NCBI GenBank assembly: GCA_030823955.1
Contig: JAVBYO010000027.1
Coordinates: 1 to 64,000, forward strand
DNA length: 64,000 nucleotides
From: Gallionellaceae bacterium
GTDB lineage: Bacteria > Pseudomonadota > Gammaproteobacteria > Burkholderiales > Gallionellaceae
Direction of reading: 5' to 3'
The translations under genes were made by a program, and so were the position numbers. Shown in pieces: positions 26,556 through 35,813 of the stretch. Within the stretch, counting starts at the first letter, position 1; each line of letters begins with the position of its first letter. The notes under the pieces were generated by a model. The model was given only the letters and a program-made list of their open reading frames with translations, searched no databases and had not been told where the DNA came from.

Positions 26556-27737
26556 TTAGTCGGAGATATACGGTTTGTCTTGCGGCATGAAGTTCAGCAC
26601 ACGCACGCTGACCGTGGTGATGATGAAAGCGATCGCCAATCCGCCCAAGCCCAGCATGACTTCGTACATCGAAGGCTGATAGCTACCGATCTGTCCGTCG
26701 GCAAAACTGCTGCTAGCCTGATAACCGGGGAAGATGCTGAGCGGATAGGCTTGCCCGCCGATGATGAACACGTACAGCAGGGCAAATGCACCCGCGATCA
26801 CCAGCATGGAAGCGAGCATCACACATTTGCTCTTGCCCAGTCCCGGAACATAGATCAGCAACAGCGGAAGCAGGTTGCCCAGCACCACGTATCCCCACCA
26901 GAACAGTGCCGGATAGATACCGCCATCACGCAAGATGAAATGTTCAAAACCGGACTGGTGGGCGAAATACAGATTGGTGAAATGGTACGTGGCGACCATG
27001 TACAGCGAACCGACCACGAACACGCCGAGCAGATTCTTCTTGCGGCGCAGGATATCCGGATCGAGTGCTTTTTCGTTCCAGGCATAGATGTTGGCCTGCA
27101 CCACATGGAACACTGCCAACCCCCAGGCAAACGACAACACGATGAACATCGGCGGCAGCAAAGCCGAGCCGTAAGCCTGACGGGCAGTGAGGAACGCGAA
27201 GATCAGGCCGGTACCGGTGGTCAGTACGAAACGCCAGACGAACACTGCCAGACCCGCCGCTTTGTTCCACGGATTCATGCGCCGCTCCATCATCGTCCAC
27301 AGGTAAACGACCACCAAGGAGAACATGCCGGAATACAACACCACATTCCAGGCGAACACCGAAGTGGGGTTGAAGTTGGTCGCCGCGACGATGATGCGAT
27401 CCGGCCTGCCCAGATCGAGCATCAGCACGGTGAGTCCGCCCGCCAGCATGGCGATGGACAGCAGGCTGGCCAGGGGCGCGCGCGCCTTGTAGATGGCTTT
27501 GCCGAACACCGAACCGATGGAAGCGACGTTCAACACCCCCGAAGCCGCCACGATCAGGAAAATGGCGAACACATGCGGCATACCCCACACGATCTGGTTG
27601 TTCATGCCGCTGATGATATGGCCGTGTGTCTCCATCATGTGCACGGCATACAGACCGGCCAGCGCCACCAGCCCAGCGGCGGCCAGCAACACGTAATACA
27701 TGCGGTTCTTGAAACGTAACGAGGCGAGATCGGGCAT
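26556..27737 (-). CDS. dsrP: DsrP, NrfD-family membrane subunit
   Basis: 393 residues with about ten transmembrane segments, NrfD/PsrC family. Part of the DsrMKJOP complex that links DsrC to the quinone pool. A short N-terminus (MPDLASLRFKNRMYYVLLAA) then hydrophobic helices throughout. It follows dsrO by 2 bases. Confidence 0.92.
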   Translation of the reverse strand: MPDLASLRFKNRMYYVLLAAAGLVALAGLYAVHMMETHGHIISGMNNQIVWGMPHVFAIFLIVAASGVLNVASIGSVFGKAIYKARAPLASLLSIAMLAGGLTVLMLDLGRPDRIIVAATNFNPTSVFAWNVVLYSGMFSLVVVYLWTMMERRMNPWNKAAGLAVFVWRFVLTTGTGLIFAFLTARQAYGSALLPPMFIVLSFAWGLAVFHVVQANIYAWNEKALDPDILRRKKNLLGVFVVGSLYMVATYHFTNLYFAHQSGFEHFILRDGGIYPALFWWGYVVLGNLLPLLLIYVPGLGKSKCVMLASMLVIAGAFALLYVFIIGGQAYPLSIFPGYQASSSFADGQIGSYQPSMYEVMLGLGGLAIAFIITTVSVRVLNFMPQDKPYISD

Positions 27738-27739
27738 GG

Positions 27740-28456
27740 TCAGAGTCCTTGGTAACGAACGCCGGGATTGAGCCGGAGGTCAGCGCGCACCTGCACGGAG
27801 GCGACTGTGCGTACCTTCTTGGCAATCTCGCTTTGCGGGTCATTCAGATCGCCAAATAGAATGGCTTTGTTCGGGCAGGCTTCGGCACAGGCGGGTTGCA
27901 ATCCCTGATCGACGCGGTGCACACACAGCGTGCAACTTTCCACCGTGCCTTTGCCGCGCGGCACGTCCGGATTCTGGTCATGCAGCGGCTCATGTACGAA
28001 GGAGCGCGCTTTGTAGGGACAGGCCATGATGCAATAACGGCAACCGATGCAGCGGTGTTTGTCCACCAGCACGATACCGTCGGCACGTTTCATCGAAGCA
28101 TTGGTCGGGCATACATCCACGCAGGGCGGATGTTCGCAGTGCTGGCACATCATCGGCAGCGACACTTCGCGCCCGCTGCTGATGTCCTTGATCTCGATCT
28201 TGCGTATCCATTGCGCATCGGTCGCCTTGGTCTCGCCGGACAGACCGTTCTCTTTGTTGCAGGCGGTCACACAATCGTTGCAACCGGTCTTGCACTGGTT
28301 GGTGTCGATCAGCATGCCCCAGCGCACCTTGGCCGATACACCCTCGCTGCTGCCGTTGGCGACCTGGAACAGCATCATGCCGGGTGCGATGGCCACAGCC
28401 GCCGCGCCGACAGAAGTCTTGAGGAAATTACGACGCTTCATATCCAAATCGCTCAT
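27740..28456 (-). CDS. dsrO: DsrO, periplasmic iron-sulfur protein
   Basis: 238 residues from the ATG at 28456, overlapping the dsrJ stop (ATGA). Tat signal RRNFLKT at residues 7-13. Four 4Fe-4S Cys groups are visible: CKTGCNDCVTACNKE, CQHCEHPPCVDVCP, CIGCRYCIMACP and CTLCVHRVDQGLQPACAEACP. It is the electron-transfer subunit of DsrMKJOP, in the periplasm with DsrJ. Confidence 0.93.
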   Translation of the reverse strand: MSDLDMKRRNFLKTSVGAAAVAIAPGMMLFQVANGSSEGVSAKVRWGMLIDTNQCKTGCNDCVTACNKENGLSGETKATDAQWIRKIEIKDISSGREVSLPMMCQHCEHPPCVDVCPTNASMKRADGIVLVDKHRCIGCRYCIMACPYKARSFVHEPLHDQNPDVPRGKGTVESCTLCVHRVDQGLQPACAEACPNKAILFGDLNDPQSEIAKKVRTVASVQVRADLRLNPGVRYQGL

Positions 28457-28821
28457 TTGGCGTTCCTCTGTTGCAACCAGGCACTCTTGCGTTTGCCGGA
28501 ATGACACTCGAAACAGTCGATCTTGACCGCTTCGTAATGATGGCAGGCGACGCAGAAACTGTCTGCACGCGCGGTCACGCTGTCATCCGAGGTGCTGGCG
28601 TGGCATTCGATACAGCCCTTCAGGCTGACCTTGTCATCGCGCGCACCTTTGCGCAGGGTCTCGTCGCGCTGGTGTTTGAGCAGATGCATGTGGTTCTTGC
28701 GCATCCATTGCGGGTCTTTCACGCACTCGCCGCCTCTGCCAATGTCGATCTTTGGGGCAACCGCATCCGCCGCCCAGACGGGGGATACGGCCAGCAATAA
28801 AATGAACAGGATCATTTTCAT
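28453..28821 (-). CDS. dsrJ: DsrJ, triheme cytochrome c
   Basis: 122 residues from the ATG at 28821. A signal peptide (MKMILFILLLAVSPVWA) is followed by three CXXCH haem sites (CIECH, CVACH, CFECH) and an upstream CVKD Cys that fits the unusual His/Cys ligation reported for DsrJ. Periplasmic or membrane-anchored subunit of DsrMKJOP. The longer frame to 28863 runs into the repeat region and is rejected. Confidence 0.93.
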   Translation of the reverse strand: MKMILFILLLAVSPVWAADAVAPKIDIGRGGECVKDPQWMRKNHMHLLKHQRDETLRKGARDDKVSLKGCIECHASTSDDSVTARADSFCVACHHYEAVKIDCFECHSGKRKSAWLQQRNAK

Positions 28822-28836
28822 AATAAAAACACTCAC

Positions 28837-28909
28837 CACAGAGACACAGAGAAAAGCACGCAATCAATATTCATTTTGTTTTCTTCTCGGTGTTCTCTGT
28901 GTCTCCGTG
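28837..28909. repeat. Palindromic repeat between dsrL and dsrJ
   Basis: Arms CACAGAGACACAGAGAA at 28837-28853 and its inverse at 28893-28909 (one mismatch) fold around a 39-base A/T-rich spacer. This CACAGAGACACAGAG element is common in many proteobacterial genomes. It fills the only large gap between dsrL and dsrJ and may act as a processing or attenuation point. Confidence 0.8.
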
Positions 28910-28924
28910 ATTGATCGGTTTTCC

Positions 28925-30895
28925 TTACTCGCCCAGACCCATCTGGATATAGCCCGTCGGGCATACGTCGGCACAGATATGGCAACCGATACACTTGTCA
29001 TAATCGGTGGCGACATAACGGCCCAGTGTCGCTTCGCTCTTCTTGACGCGGTAAACAGCGGTCTGCGGGCAATACATCACACAGTTATCGCACTCGAAAC
29101 ACATACCGCAACTCATGCACCGTTTCGCTTCGGCGACCGCTTTTTCCTCGACCAGAGCGACCAGACGCTCGTCGAAGTTGCCCAGCGCGGTCTCCTTGTC
29201 CAGCGTGACGATCTCGCGCTGGTTACGGGGAACATAGGAGAAATGTCCCAGGAACAACTTGTCATGCGGGATGATGTAGCGGTCGGAACGATTGTCGAAG
29301 TTATGCACCGCGACATTGGAGTCGCAGGTGCCGCGCATCGGCTCGTGTGTTTCCTTGATCTCGATGCCCTTCTCCGCCATCTTGCGCATCAGATCGAACT
29401 GGTGCGCGTCGATCTTGGGGCGCTTGTCCAGATCCTTGCCAAGCAGAAAGTTATGGATGCCGTCGGCCGCGATGGAACCGTGACCGATCGCGGTGGTAAG
29501 CAGGTGCGGACGGATCACATCGCCGCCGGCAAATACGCCGGGTTGACCGTTGACCACATAGTTGCGGTCGGTGGAGACCGCGCCCTTGCCGTTGTTGAAC
29601 TGCTCCAACCCGGTGAAATCGACCGCCTGACCAATCGCAGAAACGATCAAATCGGCTTCGATGTCATGCTCGCTGCCTTCGATATTCTTGATCTCCAGCT
29701 TGCCGCCGGTCAATTTGGCTTCGCATTTGACGACACGCAATGCCGTGGCCCGCCCGCTCGCATCGCGCACGATACCAATCGGCACCAAGCTACCGAGGAT
29801 ATGGATACCCTCCGCGAGCGCCTGTTCGATCTCGTGTTTGTTGGCCTGCATCTTGTCGATGTTGAACACCGAGGTCAGCGTGACTTCCGCACCTTGTTTG
29901 GCCGAGATATCGGCGACATCCTGGGCCATACGACCGGCGATGGCATGTTCGGTATCGGTCGGATTGGCATGGGTGATATGGCCGAGACGGCGCGCCACGG
30001 TCGCCACGTCGATGGAGGTATCGCCACCGCCAACCACCACCACGCGTTTGCCGACGTATTGCAGACGACCGTCGTTGAAAGCTTTCAGGAATGCCGTCGC
30101 GGTCACCACATTCGGCGCCTCGCTATCGGCGATAGGCAACGCGCGTCCCGCCTGTGCCCCCATACCGAGGAACACCGCGTCGAACTCTTTGCGAACCTGC
30201 TCCATACTGATGTCGCTACCGACGCGGGTCTTCATGCGCGTCTTCACACCCAGGTCGAGGATGCGCTGGATCTCAGCATCCAGCACGTCGCGCGGGGTAC
30301 GGAAACCGGGAATACCGTAACGCATCATGCCGCCAAGGAATTCGTGCTCGTCGAAGATAGTGACGTCGTGCCCCTTCAGGGTGAGTTGATAAGCGACCGA
30401 CAGGCCGGCCGGGCCGCCGCCCAACACTGCCACTTTTTTGCCGGATGACGCGACGTTCGGCTTGTTGAACTTGAGTTTGTTGGCGATGGCGTATTCACCG
30501 AGGAAATGCTCCACCGAGTTGATACCCACGTGGTCCTCCACCTCATTGCGGTTGCAGCCGCTCTCGCACGGTGCCGGACACACGCGCCCCATCACCGACG
30601 GGAACGGGTTAGCCTCGATCAAGCGACGCCAGGCATATTCCTGCCACGGCATGACGGGCTTGCCGTCGGCTCCGTTTGGCACTTTCTCGGTGCCACGCAC
30701 GATGGCCAGGTAGCCACGAATGTCTTCACCCGCAGGGCAGCTGCCCTGACACGGTGGTGTGGACTGGATATAGGTCGGACACTTGTAGGAATGACTTGCT
30801 TGAAAGATCTTCTCGTTCAGGCGGCCACCTTTACTGTCGCCATCCTTGTAACGGCGGAACGTGATCTTTTGCGTGGTTTCAGTTGTTGCTGACAT
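28925..30895 (-). CDS. dsrL: DsrL, NAD(P)H:acceptor oxidoreductase
   Basis: 656 residues with GltD-like architecture: N-terminal Cys cluster (CQGSCPAGEDIR, VCPAPCESGCNR), FAD site VAVLGGGPAGLSVAYQL near 155, NAD(P) site VVVVGGGDTSIDVATVARR near 290, and a C-terminal ferredoxin part (CMSCGMCFECDNCVMYCP and CIGCHICADVCP). DsrL interacts with DsrAB and is essential in sulfur oxidisers; it is typical for the reverse-acting pathway. It supports an oxidative Dsr. Confidence 0.95.
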   Translation of the reverse strand: MSATTETTQKITFRRYKDGDSKGGRLNEKIFQASHSYKCPTYIQSTPPCQGSCPAGEDIRGYLAIVRGTEKVPNGADGKPVMPWQEYAWRRLIEANPFPSVMGRVCPAPCESGCNRNEVEDHVGINSVEHFLGEYAIANKLKFNKPNVASSGKKVAVLGGGPAGLSVAYQLTLKGHDVTIFDEHEFLGGMMRYGIPGFRTPRDVLDAEIQRILDLGVKTRMKTRVGSDISMEQVRKEFDAVFLGMGAQAGRALPIADSEAPNVVTATAFLKAFNDGRLQYVGKRVVVVGGGDTSIDVATVARRLGHITHANPTDTEHAIAGRMAQDVADISAKQGAEVTLTSVFNIDKMQANKHEIEQALAEGIHILGSLVPIGIVRDASGRATALRVVKCEAKLTGGKLEIKNIEGSEHDIEADLIVSAIGQAVDFTGLEQFNNGKGAVSTDRNYVVNGQPGVFAGGDVIRPHLLTTAIGHGSIAADGIHNFLLGKDLDKRPKIDAHQFDLMRKMAEKGIEIKETHEPMRGTCDSNVAVHNFDNRSDRYIIPHDKLFLGHFSYVPRNQREIVTLDKETALGNFDERLVALVEEKAVAEAKRCMSCGMCFECDNCVMYCPQTAVYRVKKSEATLGRYVATDYDKCIGCHICADVCPTGYIQMGLGE

Positions 30896-30912
30896 CGCTT
30901 GTCTCCAGTGAG

Positions 30913-32445
30913 TTATTTCTCTTCGCCCAAAATGATCGCGTTGCTGACCAGTTGATGCACTCCGCCCACCATCCTTCTGTCGAATCCGTAGATGGGCATG
31001 ACCTTGGTGAATTGCGCCTTGCAGATCGCGCAGATGGTCGCCATGAAATTGACGCCGTGTTCATCCACCACCTGTTGCAATACTTCCATGCGCGGCAATG
31101 CGCCTTTGACACGCAGATCCAGCAGATCGTCGGTCAGCAGACCGCCGCCGCCGCCGCAGCAGAAAGTCTGCTCGCGTGTGGTCTCGGGAGACATCTCGAC
31201 GAAGTTGCTCGCGACCGCCTTGATGATGTTGCGCGGGATCTCGAACTGGCCGCCGGGCAGATCACCCATGCGCGAACCGCGCGCCACGTTGCAGGAATCG
31301 TGGAAGGTGATGATGTGTTTATCGTTCTTGGCCTTGTCGAAAGTCAGCGCGTTGCGCTCTATCGCATCCCAGGTGAACTCGCAGATATGTGTCGGTTGTT
31401 TGTAGCGATGGTCGAGCTGTTTTTGCAGCATCTGTGCGAAACGATCCACCTCGCCCGCGCCGTCACCCACTCCGCTCAGGGTATTCCAGAAACTGTAAGC
31501 CACGCGCCAGGCATGGCCGCATTCGCCCACCACGATACGTTTCACACCGAGTTCCAGCGCAGCCTCGCGGATGCGCAAAGCGATCTTGCGCAACTGGTCG
31601 TAGTTGCCGATGAACATGCCGAAGTTACCCGCTTCAGAGGCCATCGACGACAGCGTCCAGCTGGTGCCGGTGGCGTGGAACACCTTGGCGTAACCGATCA
31701 GGCTGTCGATATGCGGCTCGGCAAAGAAATCGGCGGACGGTGTGATCAGCAACACTTCCGCGCCTTTCACATCGATGGGGAAACGCACATCGATACCGGT
31801 GGCCTCCTTTACGTCTTCTTCCAGGCCTTCCAGCGTATCGATCAGCGCCGGGCCGGGCAGGCCGAGGTTATTGCCGATCTTGTGTACCTTGCCGATGATC
31901 TCGTTGGAATATTTCTGCCCGTAGCCGATGGAGTCGAGGATCTCGCGCGCCGCCATGGTGACTTCCGCGGTATCGATACCGTAGGGGCAGAACACCGAAC
32001 AACGGCGGCATTCGGAACACTGGTTGAAATAGTTGTACCACTCGTCCAGCACTTCGCGTGTCAGATCTCGCGCACCGACCAGTTTGGGGAATAACTTGCC
32101 GGGCAGGGTGAAATAGCGGCGGTACACACTGCGCATCAGATCCTGGCGTGCCACCGGCATGTTCTTCGGATCTTGCGTGCCGATGAAGTAATGGCATTTG
32201 TCGGAGCACGCGCCGCAATGCACGCAGGCATCCATATACACTTTGAGTGAACGGTATTTGGACAACAGCTCGCCCATCTTGGCGATGGCTTTGTCATGCC
32301 AATCTTCCACCAGTTGACCGGGGAAGCCGATGGCCTCATTGATCTTGTCGCTGGCAACAAAGGGGCCCTTGCCCGCCATCGCATCCGGCTTCAGCGCGGG
32401 AACGATAGGAATGATGCGGTAGGCCGGTGCGGTGATGTCAGCCAT
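30913..32445 (-). CDS. dsrK: DsrK, HdrD-like iron-sulfur protein
   Basis: 510 residues from the ATG at 32445 (GGAGAAATAAC upstream; an earlier frame start is unsupported). Two 4Fe-4S groups (CVHCGACSDKCHY, CSECRRCSVFCPYG) and the CCG-type domain (CGHAWR, CCGGGGGL) for a catalytic cluster resembling heterodisulfide reductase. It reacts with the DsrC trisulfide/disulfide. Starts one base after the dsrM stop. Confidence 0.94.
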   Translation of the reverse strand: MADITAPAYRIIPIVPALKPDAMAGKGPFVASDKINEAIGFPGQLVEDWHDKAIAKMGELLSKYRSLKVYMDACVHCGACSDKCHYFIGTQDPKNMPVARQDLMRSVYRRYFTLPGKLFPKLVGARDLTREVLDEWYNYFNQCSECRRCSVFCPYGIDTAEVTMAAREILDSIGYGQKYSNEIIGKVHKIGNNLGLPGPALIDTLEGLEEDVKEATGIDVRFPIDVKGAEVLLITPSADFFAEPHIDSLIGYAKVFHATGTSWTLSSMASEAGNFGMFIGNYDQLRKIALRIREAALELGVKRIVVGECGHAWRVAYSFWNTLSGVGDGAGEVDRFAQMLQKQLDHRYKQPTHICEFTWDAIERNALTFDKAKNDKHIITFHDSCNVARGSRMGDLPGGQFEIPRNIIKAVASNFVEMSPETTREQTFCCGGGGGLLTDDLLDLRVKGALPRMEVLQQVVDEHGVNFMATICAICKAQFTKVMPIYGFDRRMVGGVHQLVSNAIILGEEK

Positions 32446-32446
32446 G

Positions 32447-33172
32447 TTATTTCTCCGATTCCAGCTTGGCCGCCCAGGCACTCAGATGGCGCTTTTCTCG
32501 CGGGTTGTCGGTTTGGTTCCGGGTGGGTGAAAAAAAGACTCCTGGTGCATGCAGCAATTTGCTAAAGGGGAACACGACCAGGAGTGTGGTAACCAGCATC
32601 AGGTGCAACATCAACAACAGGTCGGACGGAAGTACCCGGATATCCAGATGCATCAGGCCTATGAAATAACCTTTCACCGCGACCACATCGGTATGCGCGA
32701 CGAACTGCATCAGCAACCCGGAAACCGTGATGGCGATAAGCAGCAACAGCATCAGGTGGTCGGACGGCGTCGAGATATAGCGAATGCGTTCGACGAACAG
32801 ACGGCGTACCCACAGGCCGCACAGCCCCAGCAGCATGGTGATGCCTGCATAGATGCCGAACGGCTGGATGAACGCGACCCAGCCCCATACGGGCTCGGTG
32901 AAGTATCTCAGGTGACGCAAAGTCACCAATGCCAGACTGGCGTGAAACAGCCAGCCCATGCTCCAAGTCCACAGATTGGCTTTGAACAGACTCTCGAAGA
33001 ACACCACCTCGCGCGTCATGCGCAACACCACACCACCCGTGGTGGTCGGCGCGGGCGTGGTAGGTATCTTCAACGGCGCCGGCGTGGCGGCGTAAGTGCG
33101 GATACGCTGCAATAACCCGACGACAAACACCAAGGTCGCAAGGTAAAACAAGATCGCGAAGAGCATGCTCAT
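32447..33172 (-). CDS. dsrM: DsrM, membrane cytochrome b (NarI-like)
   Basis: 241 residues with about five membrane helices and His residues in the helices (GWLFHASLAL, LMLHLMLVTTLL, FVAHTDVVAV) fitting haem b ligands, NarI/HdrE family. Quinone-interacting subunit with DsrK. A longer frame exists on the other side of the dsrC-dsrM repeat and is rejected. C-terminus is charged and cytoplasmic. Confidence 0.93.
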   Translation of the reverse strand: MSMLFAILFYLATLVFVVGLLQRIRTYAATPAPLKIPTTPAPTTTGGVVLRMTREVVFFESLFKANLWTWSMGWLFHASLALVTLRHLRYFTEPVWGWVAFIQPFGIYAGITMLLGLCGLWVRRLFVERIRYISTPSDHLMLLLLIAITVSGLLMQFVAHTDVVAVKGYFIGLMHLDIRVLPSDLLLMLHLMLVTTLLVVFPFSKLLHAPGVFFSPTRNQTDNPREKRHLSAWAAKLESEK

Positions 33173-33188
33173 TGTCTGGATTCAGGAA

Positions 33189-33257
33189 CTGGGATTGAGG
33201 ATTTAGGGGCGAGGAACCAGAATTGAGGCAGAGCATTCGCTCAATCCTCAATCCCAG
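33189..33257. repeat. Palindromic repeat between dsrC and dsrM
   Basis: CTGGGATTGAGGATT (33189-33203) and its perfect inverse (33243-33257) are separated by 39 bases; a shorter internal pair GAATTGAGG/CCTCAATC also lies here. The stretch follows dsrC directly and would form a stable hairpin in the transcript, possibly separating the level of dsrC from dsrM-P. Confidence 0.78.
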
Positions 33258-33273
33258 AACCTCAATCCTGTTT

Positions 33274-33609
33274 TTATACGCAACCGGTGGGCTTGGGCAG
33301 ACCGGCGATTTTGCACGCCTGCTTGCCGGGACCGTAGGGGAACAGGCCATACAGGTATTCGCTGTTGCCCTTCTCCGCGCCCAGTTTTTTGCCGATAGCT
33401 TTGGTCAGCACACGGACCGCCGGAGCGATCTGATATTCATCGAAATATTCGCGCAGGAAGTTGATGACTTCCCAGTGCTGGTCGGTCATCTCGACGCTCT
33501 CGGTCTTTGCGATGTAATTCGCAACATCCGCATTCCACTCGGCCAGATTGACCAGATATCCTTCTTCGTCTGTTTCGTAGGATTTGCCGCCAACTTCGAT
33601 GCTTGCCAT
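33274..33609 (-). CDS. dsrC: DsrC, sulfur carrier protein
   Basis: 111 residues with the two conserved cysteines: Cys99 in QACKIAGLPKPTG and Cys110, penultimate, in TGCV, the pair that forms the trisulfide. The rest (EVGGKSYETDEEGYL, WEVINFLREY) is the DsrC/TusE fold. Physiological substrate carrier between DsrAB and DsrMK. Functional, unlike the homologue at 38267. Confidence 0.96.
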   Translation of the reverse strand: MASIEVGGKSYETDEEGYLVNLAEWNADVANYIAKTESVEMTDQHWEVINFLREYFDEYQIAPAVRVLTKAIGKKLGAEKGNSEYLYGLFPYGPGKQACKIAGLPKPTGCV

Positions 33610-33639
33610 GATGTTTCTCCTTGTGAAAATTAGTGGTGG

Positions 33640-33936
33640 TTACAGCCAGGACTGGCAGGCATTATTGCTGATGGTCAGATCGACAAAGCCGCCGTGGTCC
33701 ACAGAGGTCACGCCTTCGATGAGACGATCAGCCAAGCCGCGCGCCTCCAGGTCGGGTTGCAACACATAGACCTTGCAGCGGGCCATCGCCTCACGCAGCT
33801 TACCCTCGAATACATTGCCTTTGGTTGCGGCATACACCGCATCTTCGGTCAGCAGGATGTCGCCTGCGGCGTTCATGCGCAGACAGCTTTCCAGTGTGCC
33901 GCTGGACAAGGGAGATTTATTGATGATGTGGAGCAT
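33640..33936 (-). CDS. dsrH: DsrH
   Basis: 98 residues, TusB-like, third subunit of DsrEFH, which transfers sulfane sulfur to DsrC. N-terminus MLHIINKSPLSSGTLESCL is typical. It follows dsrF by 12 bases and precedes dsrC. Confidence 0.92.
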   Translation of the reverse strand: MLHIINKSPLSSGTLESCLRMNAAGDILLTEDAVYAATKGNVFEGKLREAMARCKVYVLQPDLEARGLADRLIEGVTSVDHGGFVDLTISNNACQSWL

Positions 33937-33948
33937 ATGTTTTCCCCC

Positions 33949-34320
33949 TTAGAAACTTAAAACCACGTCTTGTTCGGCCATCAGCTTGCCCATCTCGGCA
34001 CTGCTGAGTACGGTGACATCCACCAGCAAGTCCTCTTCGCTCAGACCGCGCGCCTCCATCGATTCCTTCTCGACGTACAGCTTCTCGATGTCATAACCTT
34101 CCAGCGCGCGATAGGTGGGCGAGAAATTCTTGGTCTCGATACCTTTGGTCTGCTGGCCCTTCTTCAACTGATACACACCGTCATCCGCGAACACCAGCGA
34201 CACATCCTGATCGAAGGCAGCAGTGATCAGCACCACTTCCAGCGACTCCAGCGCGTAGATCGTACCGTGCGGGGCCTTGCGGTTGACGAACATGAATTTC
34301 TTTACGGTTCCTTCACTCAT
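33949..34320 (-). CDS. dsrF: DsrF
   Basis: 123 residues from the ATG at 34320, TusC-like subunit of the DsrEFH complex, starting MSEGTVKKFMFVNRKAPHG. The open frame extends to 34362 in the dsrE region without a site. Between dsrE (11 bases) and dsrH. Confidence 0.92.
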   Translation of the reverse strand: MSEGTVKKFMFVNRKAPHGTIYALESLEVVLITAAFDQDVSLVFADDGVYQLKKGQQTKGIETKNFSPTYRALEGYDIEKLYVEKESMEARGLSEEDLLVDVTVLSSAEMGKLMAEQDVVLSF

Positions 34321-34331
34321 CTCGTCTCTCC

Positions 34332-34691
34332 TTAATCGCCGAAGGTGACCAGACGGTCGCACTTGGTACCGGCTTCAACCAACTGGCCGAGACCGGAGAT
34401 ACGGAAACCCTGCGCCAGATTCTCTTCCTTGATACCGCGACGCAAGGCTGCGGCGACACACACCACCAGGTCGACCTTGTGCTCTTCCGCCAATTTGGTC
34501 CAGCGGTTGACAATGTGACGGTCATCCTGCGGCGGCTCGGTGAGTTTGGACGCATTGTTCACGCCGTCGTGGTAGAAGAACACGCGCCATACCTCGTGCC
34601 CCTTGGCGATAGCCGCCTTGGCGAACAGGTAGGCCGAGTCGCTGGCCTGATGCTGATACGGCCCCTCGTTGACTACGATTCCGAACTTCAT
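34332..34691 (-). CDS. dsrE: DsrE
   Basis: 119 residues, TusD-like. The active Cys lies in DLVVCVAAALRRG, the motif of sulfurtransferase DsrE that accepts persulfide. Begins KFGIVVNEGPYQHQASDSAY. Forms a hexamer with DsrF and DsrH. Confidence 0.93.
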   Translation of the reverse strand: MKFGIVVNEGPYQHQASDSAYLFAKAAIAKGHEVWRVFFYHDGVNNASKLTEPPQDDRHIVNRWTKLAEEHKVDLVVCVAAALRRGIKEENLAQGFRISGLGQLVEAGTKCDRLVTFGD

Positions 34692-34704
34692 CTCTGACTT
34701 CCTC

Positions 34705-35802
34705 TTAGAAACGGATATGGGTCGAAGCGTTCAGGTTGGCACGCGAACCGCGCCAATCATCGATCAGATACTTGGTGAACGGCAGCCCGGTCTTCTCGAA
34801 GAAACGCGGCCAGCCGATACGGTCGATCCAGTCGGCCATACGCTCCCACGGACGCGCATCTTCCTTGTACACATGCAGGATGTTCTTCACCACTTCGGCG
34901 ACTTCGGGCCAGCGCGGTGCGTTGTTGGGCAGACCGGAGGCGACCATCTTCATGAAGGTCGGCTTGCCGCGCGCGTTGGAGTTCTTGCCGCCCACCCAGA
35001 TCGCCAGCTTGGAATTCTCCGGATCGTTGATCTGCATCGGCGGGCATGGGGGGTAACACGCACCGCAGCACATACATTTGGCTTCATCGATCTCCAGCGA
35101 AGGCTTGCCGTTGACCATCGCCGGGCGGATCGCCGCAACCGGGCAACGCGCCACCACAGTAGGACGCTCACACACGTTGGCAACCAAGTCGTGGTTGATG
35201 ACGGGCGGCTTGGTGTGCTGCACGATGATGGCGAGGTCGGCCTGACCGCCGCAGTTGATTTCGCAGCATGAAGTGGAGAGGTGTACACGATTCGGCATCT
35301 CTTCGCGGCGGAACTCGTCGTACAACTCGTCCATCAGCGACTTCACCACACCGGATGCATCGGTGCCTGGAATATCGCAGTGCAACCAGCCCTGGGTATG
35401 GGCGATCATGGTCACCGAATTACCGGTGCCGCCCACGGGGAAGCCGTTCTTTTCCAGCTCGGCGATCAGCGGAGCAACCTTCTTCTCGTCCGACACGATG
35501 AACTCGATGTTGGAACGGATGGTGAAACGCACACGGCTCTCGGCGAACTTGTCGGCGATGTCGCACAGCTTGCGGATGGTGTAGACATCCATCTGACGCG
35601 CCGTACCGGCACGCACCGACCACACTTCGTCGCCGCTGTGGGACACGTGATGCAACACACCCGGACGCGGACGGTCGTGGTATTTCCAGTTGCCGTAGTT
35701 CTTGGCCAGCGTCGGATGCAGATATTTCTTGTTATCCGGTACGCCGGTCTCTTTCGGCTTGCGTTTTGCGACGGGTGCGGCGGCTTGAACGGCTTGATTC
35801 AT
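34705..35802 (-). CDS. dsrB: Reverse-type dissimilatory sulfite reductase, beta subunit
   Basis: 365 residues. Siroheme/4Fe-4S region with STSCCEINCGG and a ferredoxin domain with CMCCGACYPPCPPM. Together with DsrA it oxidises DsrC-bound sulfur to sulfite. It begins 11 bases after the dsrA stop. Confidence 0.96.
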   Translation of the reverse strand: MNQAVQAAAPVAKRKPKETGVPDNKKYLHPTLAKNYGNWKYHDRPRPGVLHHVSHSGDEVWSVRAGTARQMDVYTIRKLCDIADKFAESRVRFTIRSNIEFIVSDEKKVAPLIAELEKNGFPVGGTGNSVTMIAHTQGWLHCDIPGTDASGVVKSLMDELYDEFRREEMPNRVHLSTSCCEINCGGQADLAIIVQHTKPPVINHDLVANVCERPTVVARCPVAAIRPAMVNGKPSLEIDEAKCMCCGACYPPCPPMQINDPENSKLAIWVGGKNSNARGKPTFMKMVASGLPNNAPRWPEVAEVVKNILHVYKEDARPWERMADWIDRIGWPRFFEKTGLPFTKYLIDDWRGSRANLNASTHIRF

Positions 35803-35813
35803 TTTTTATCTCC

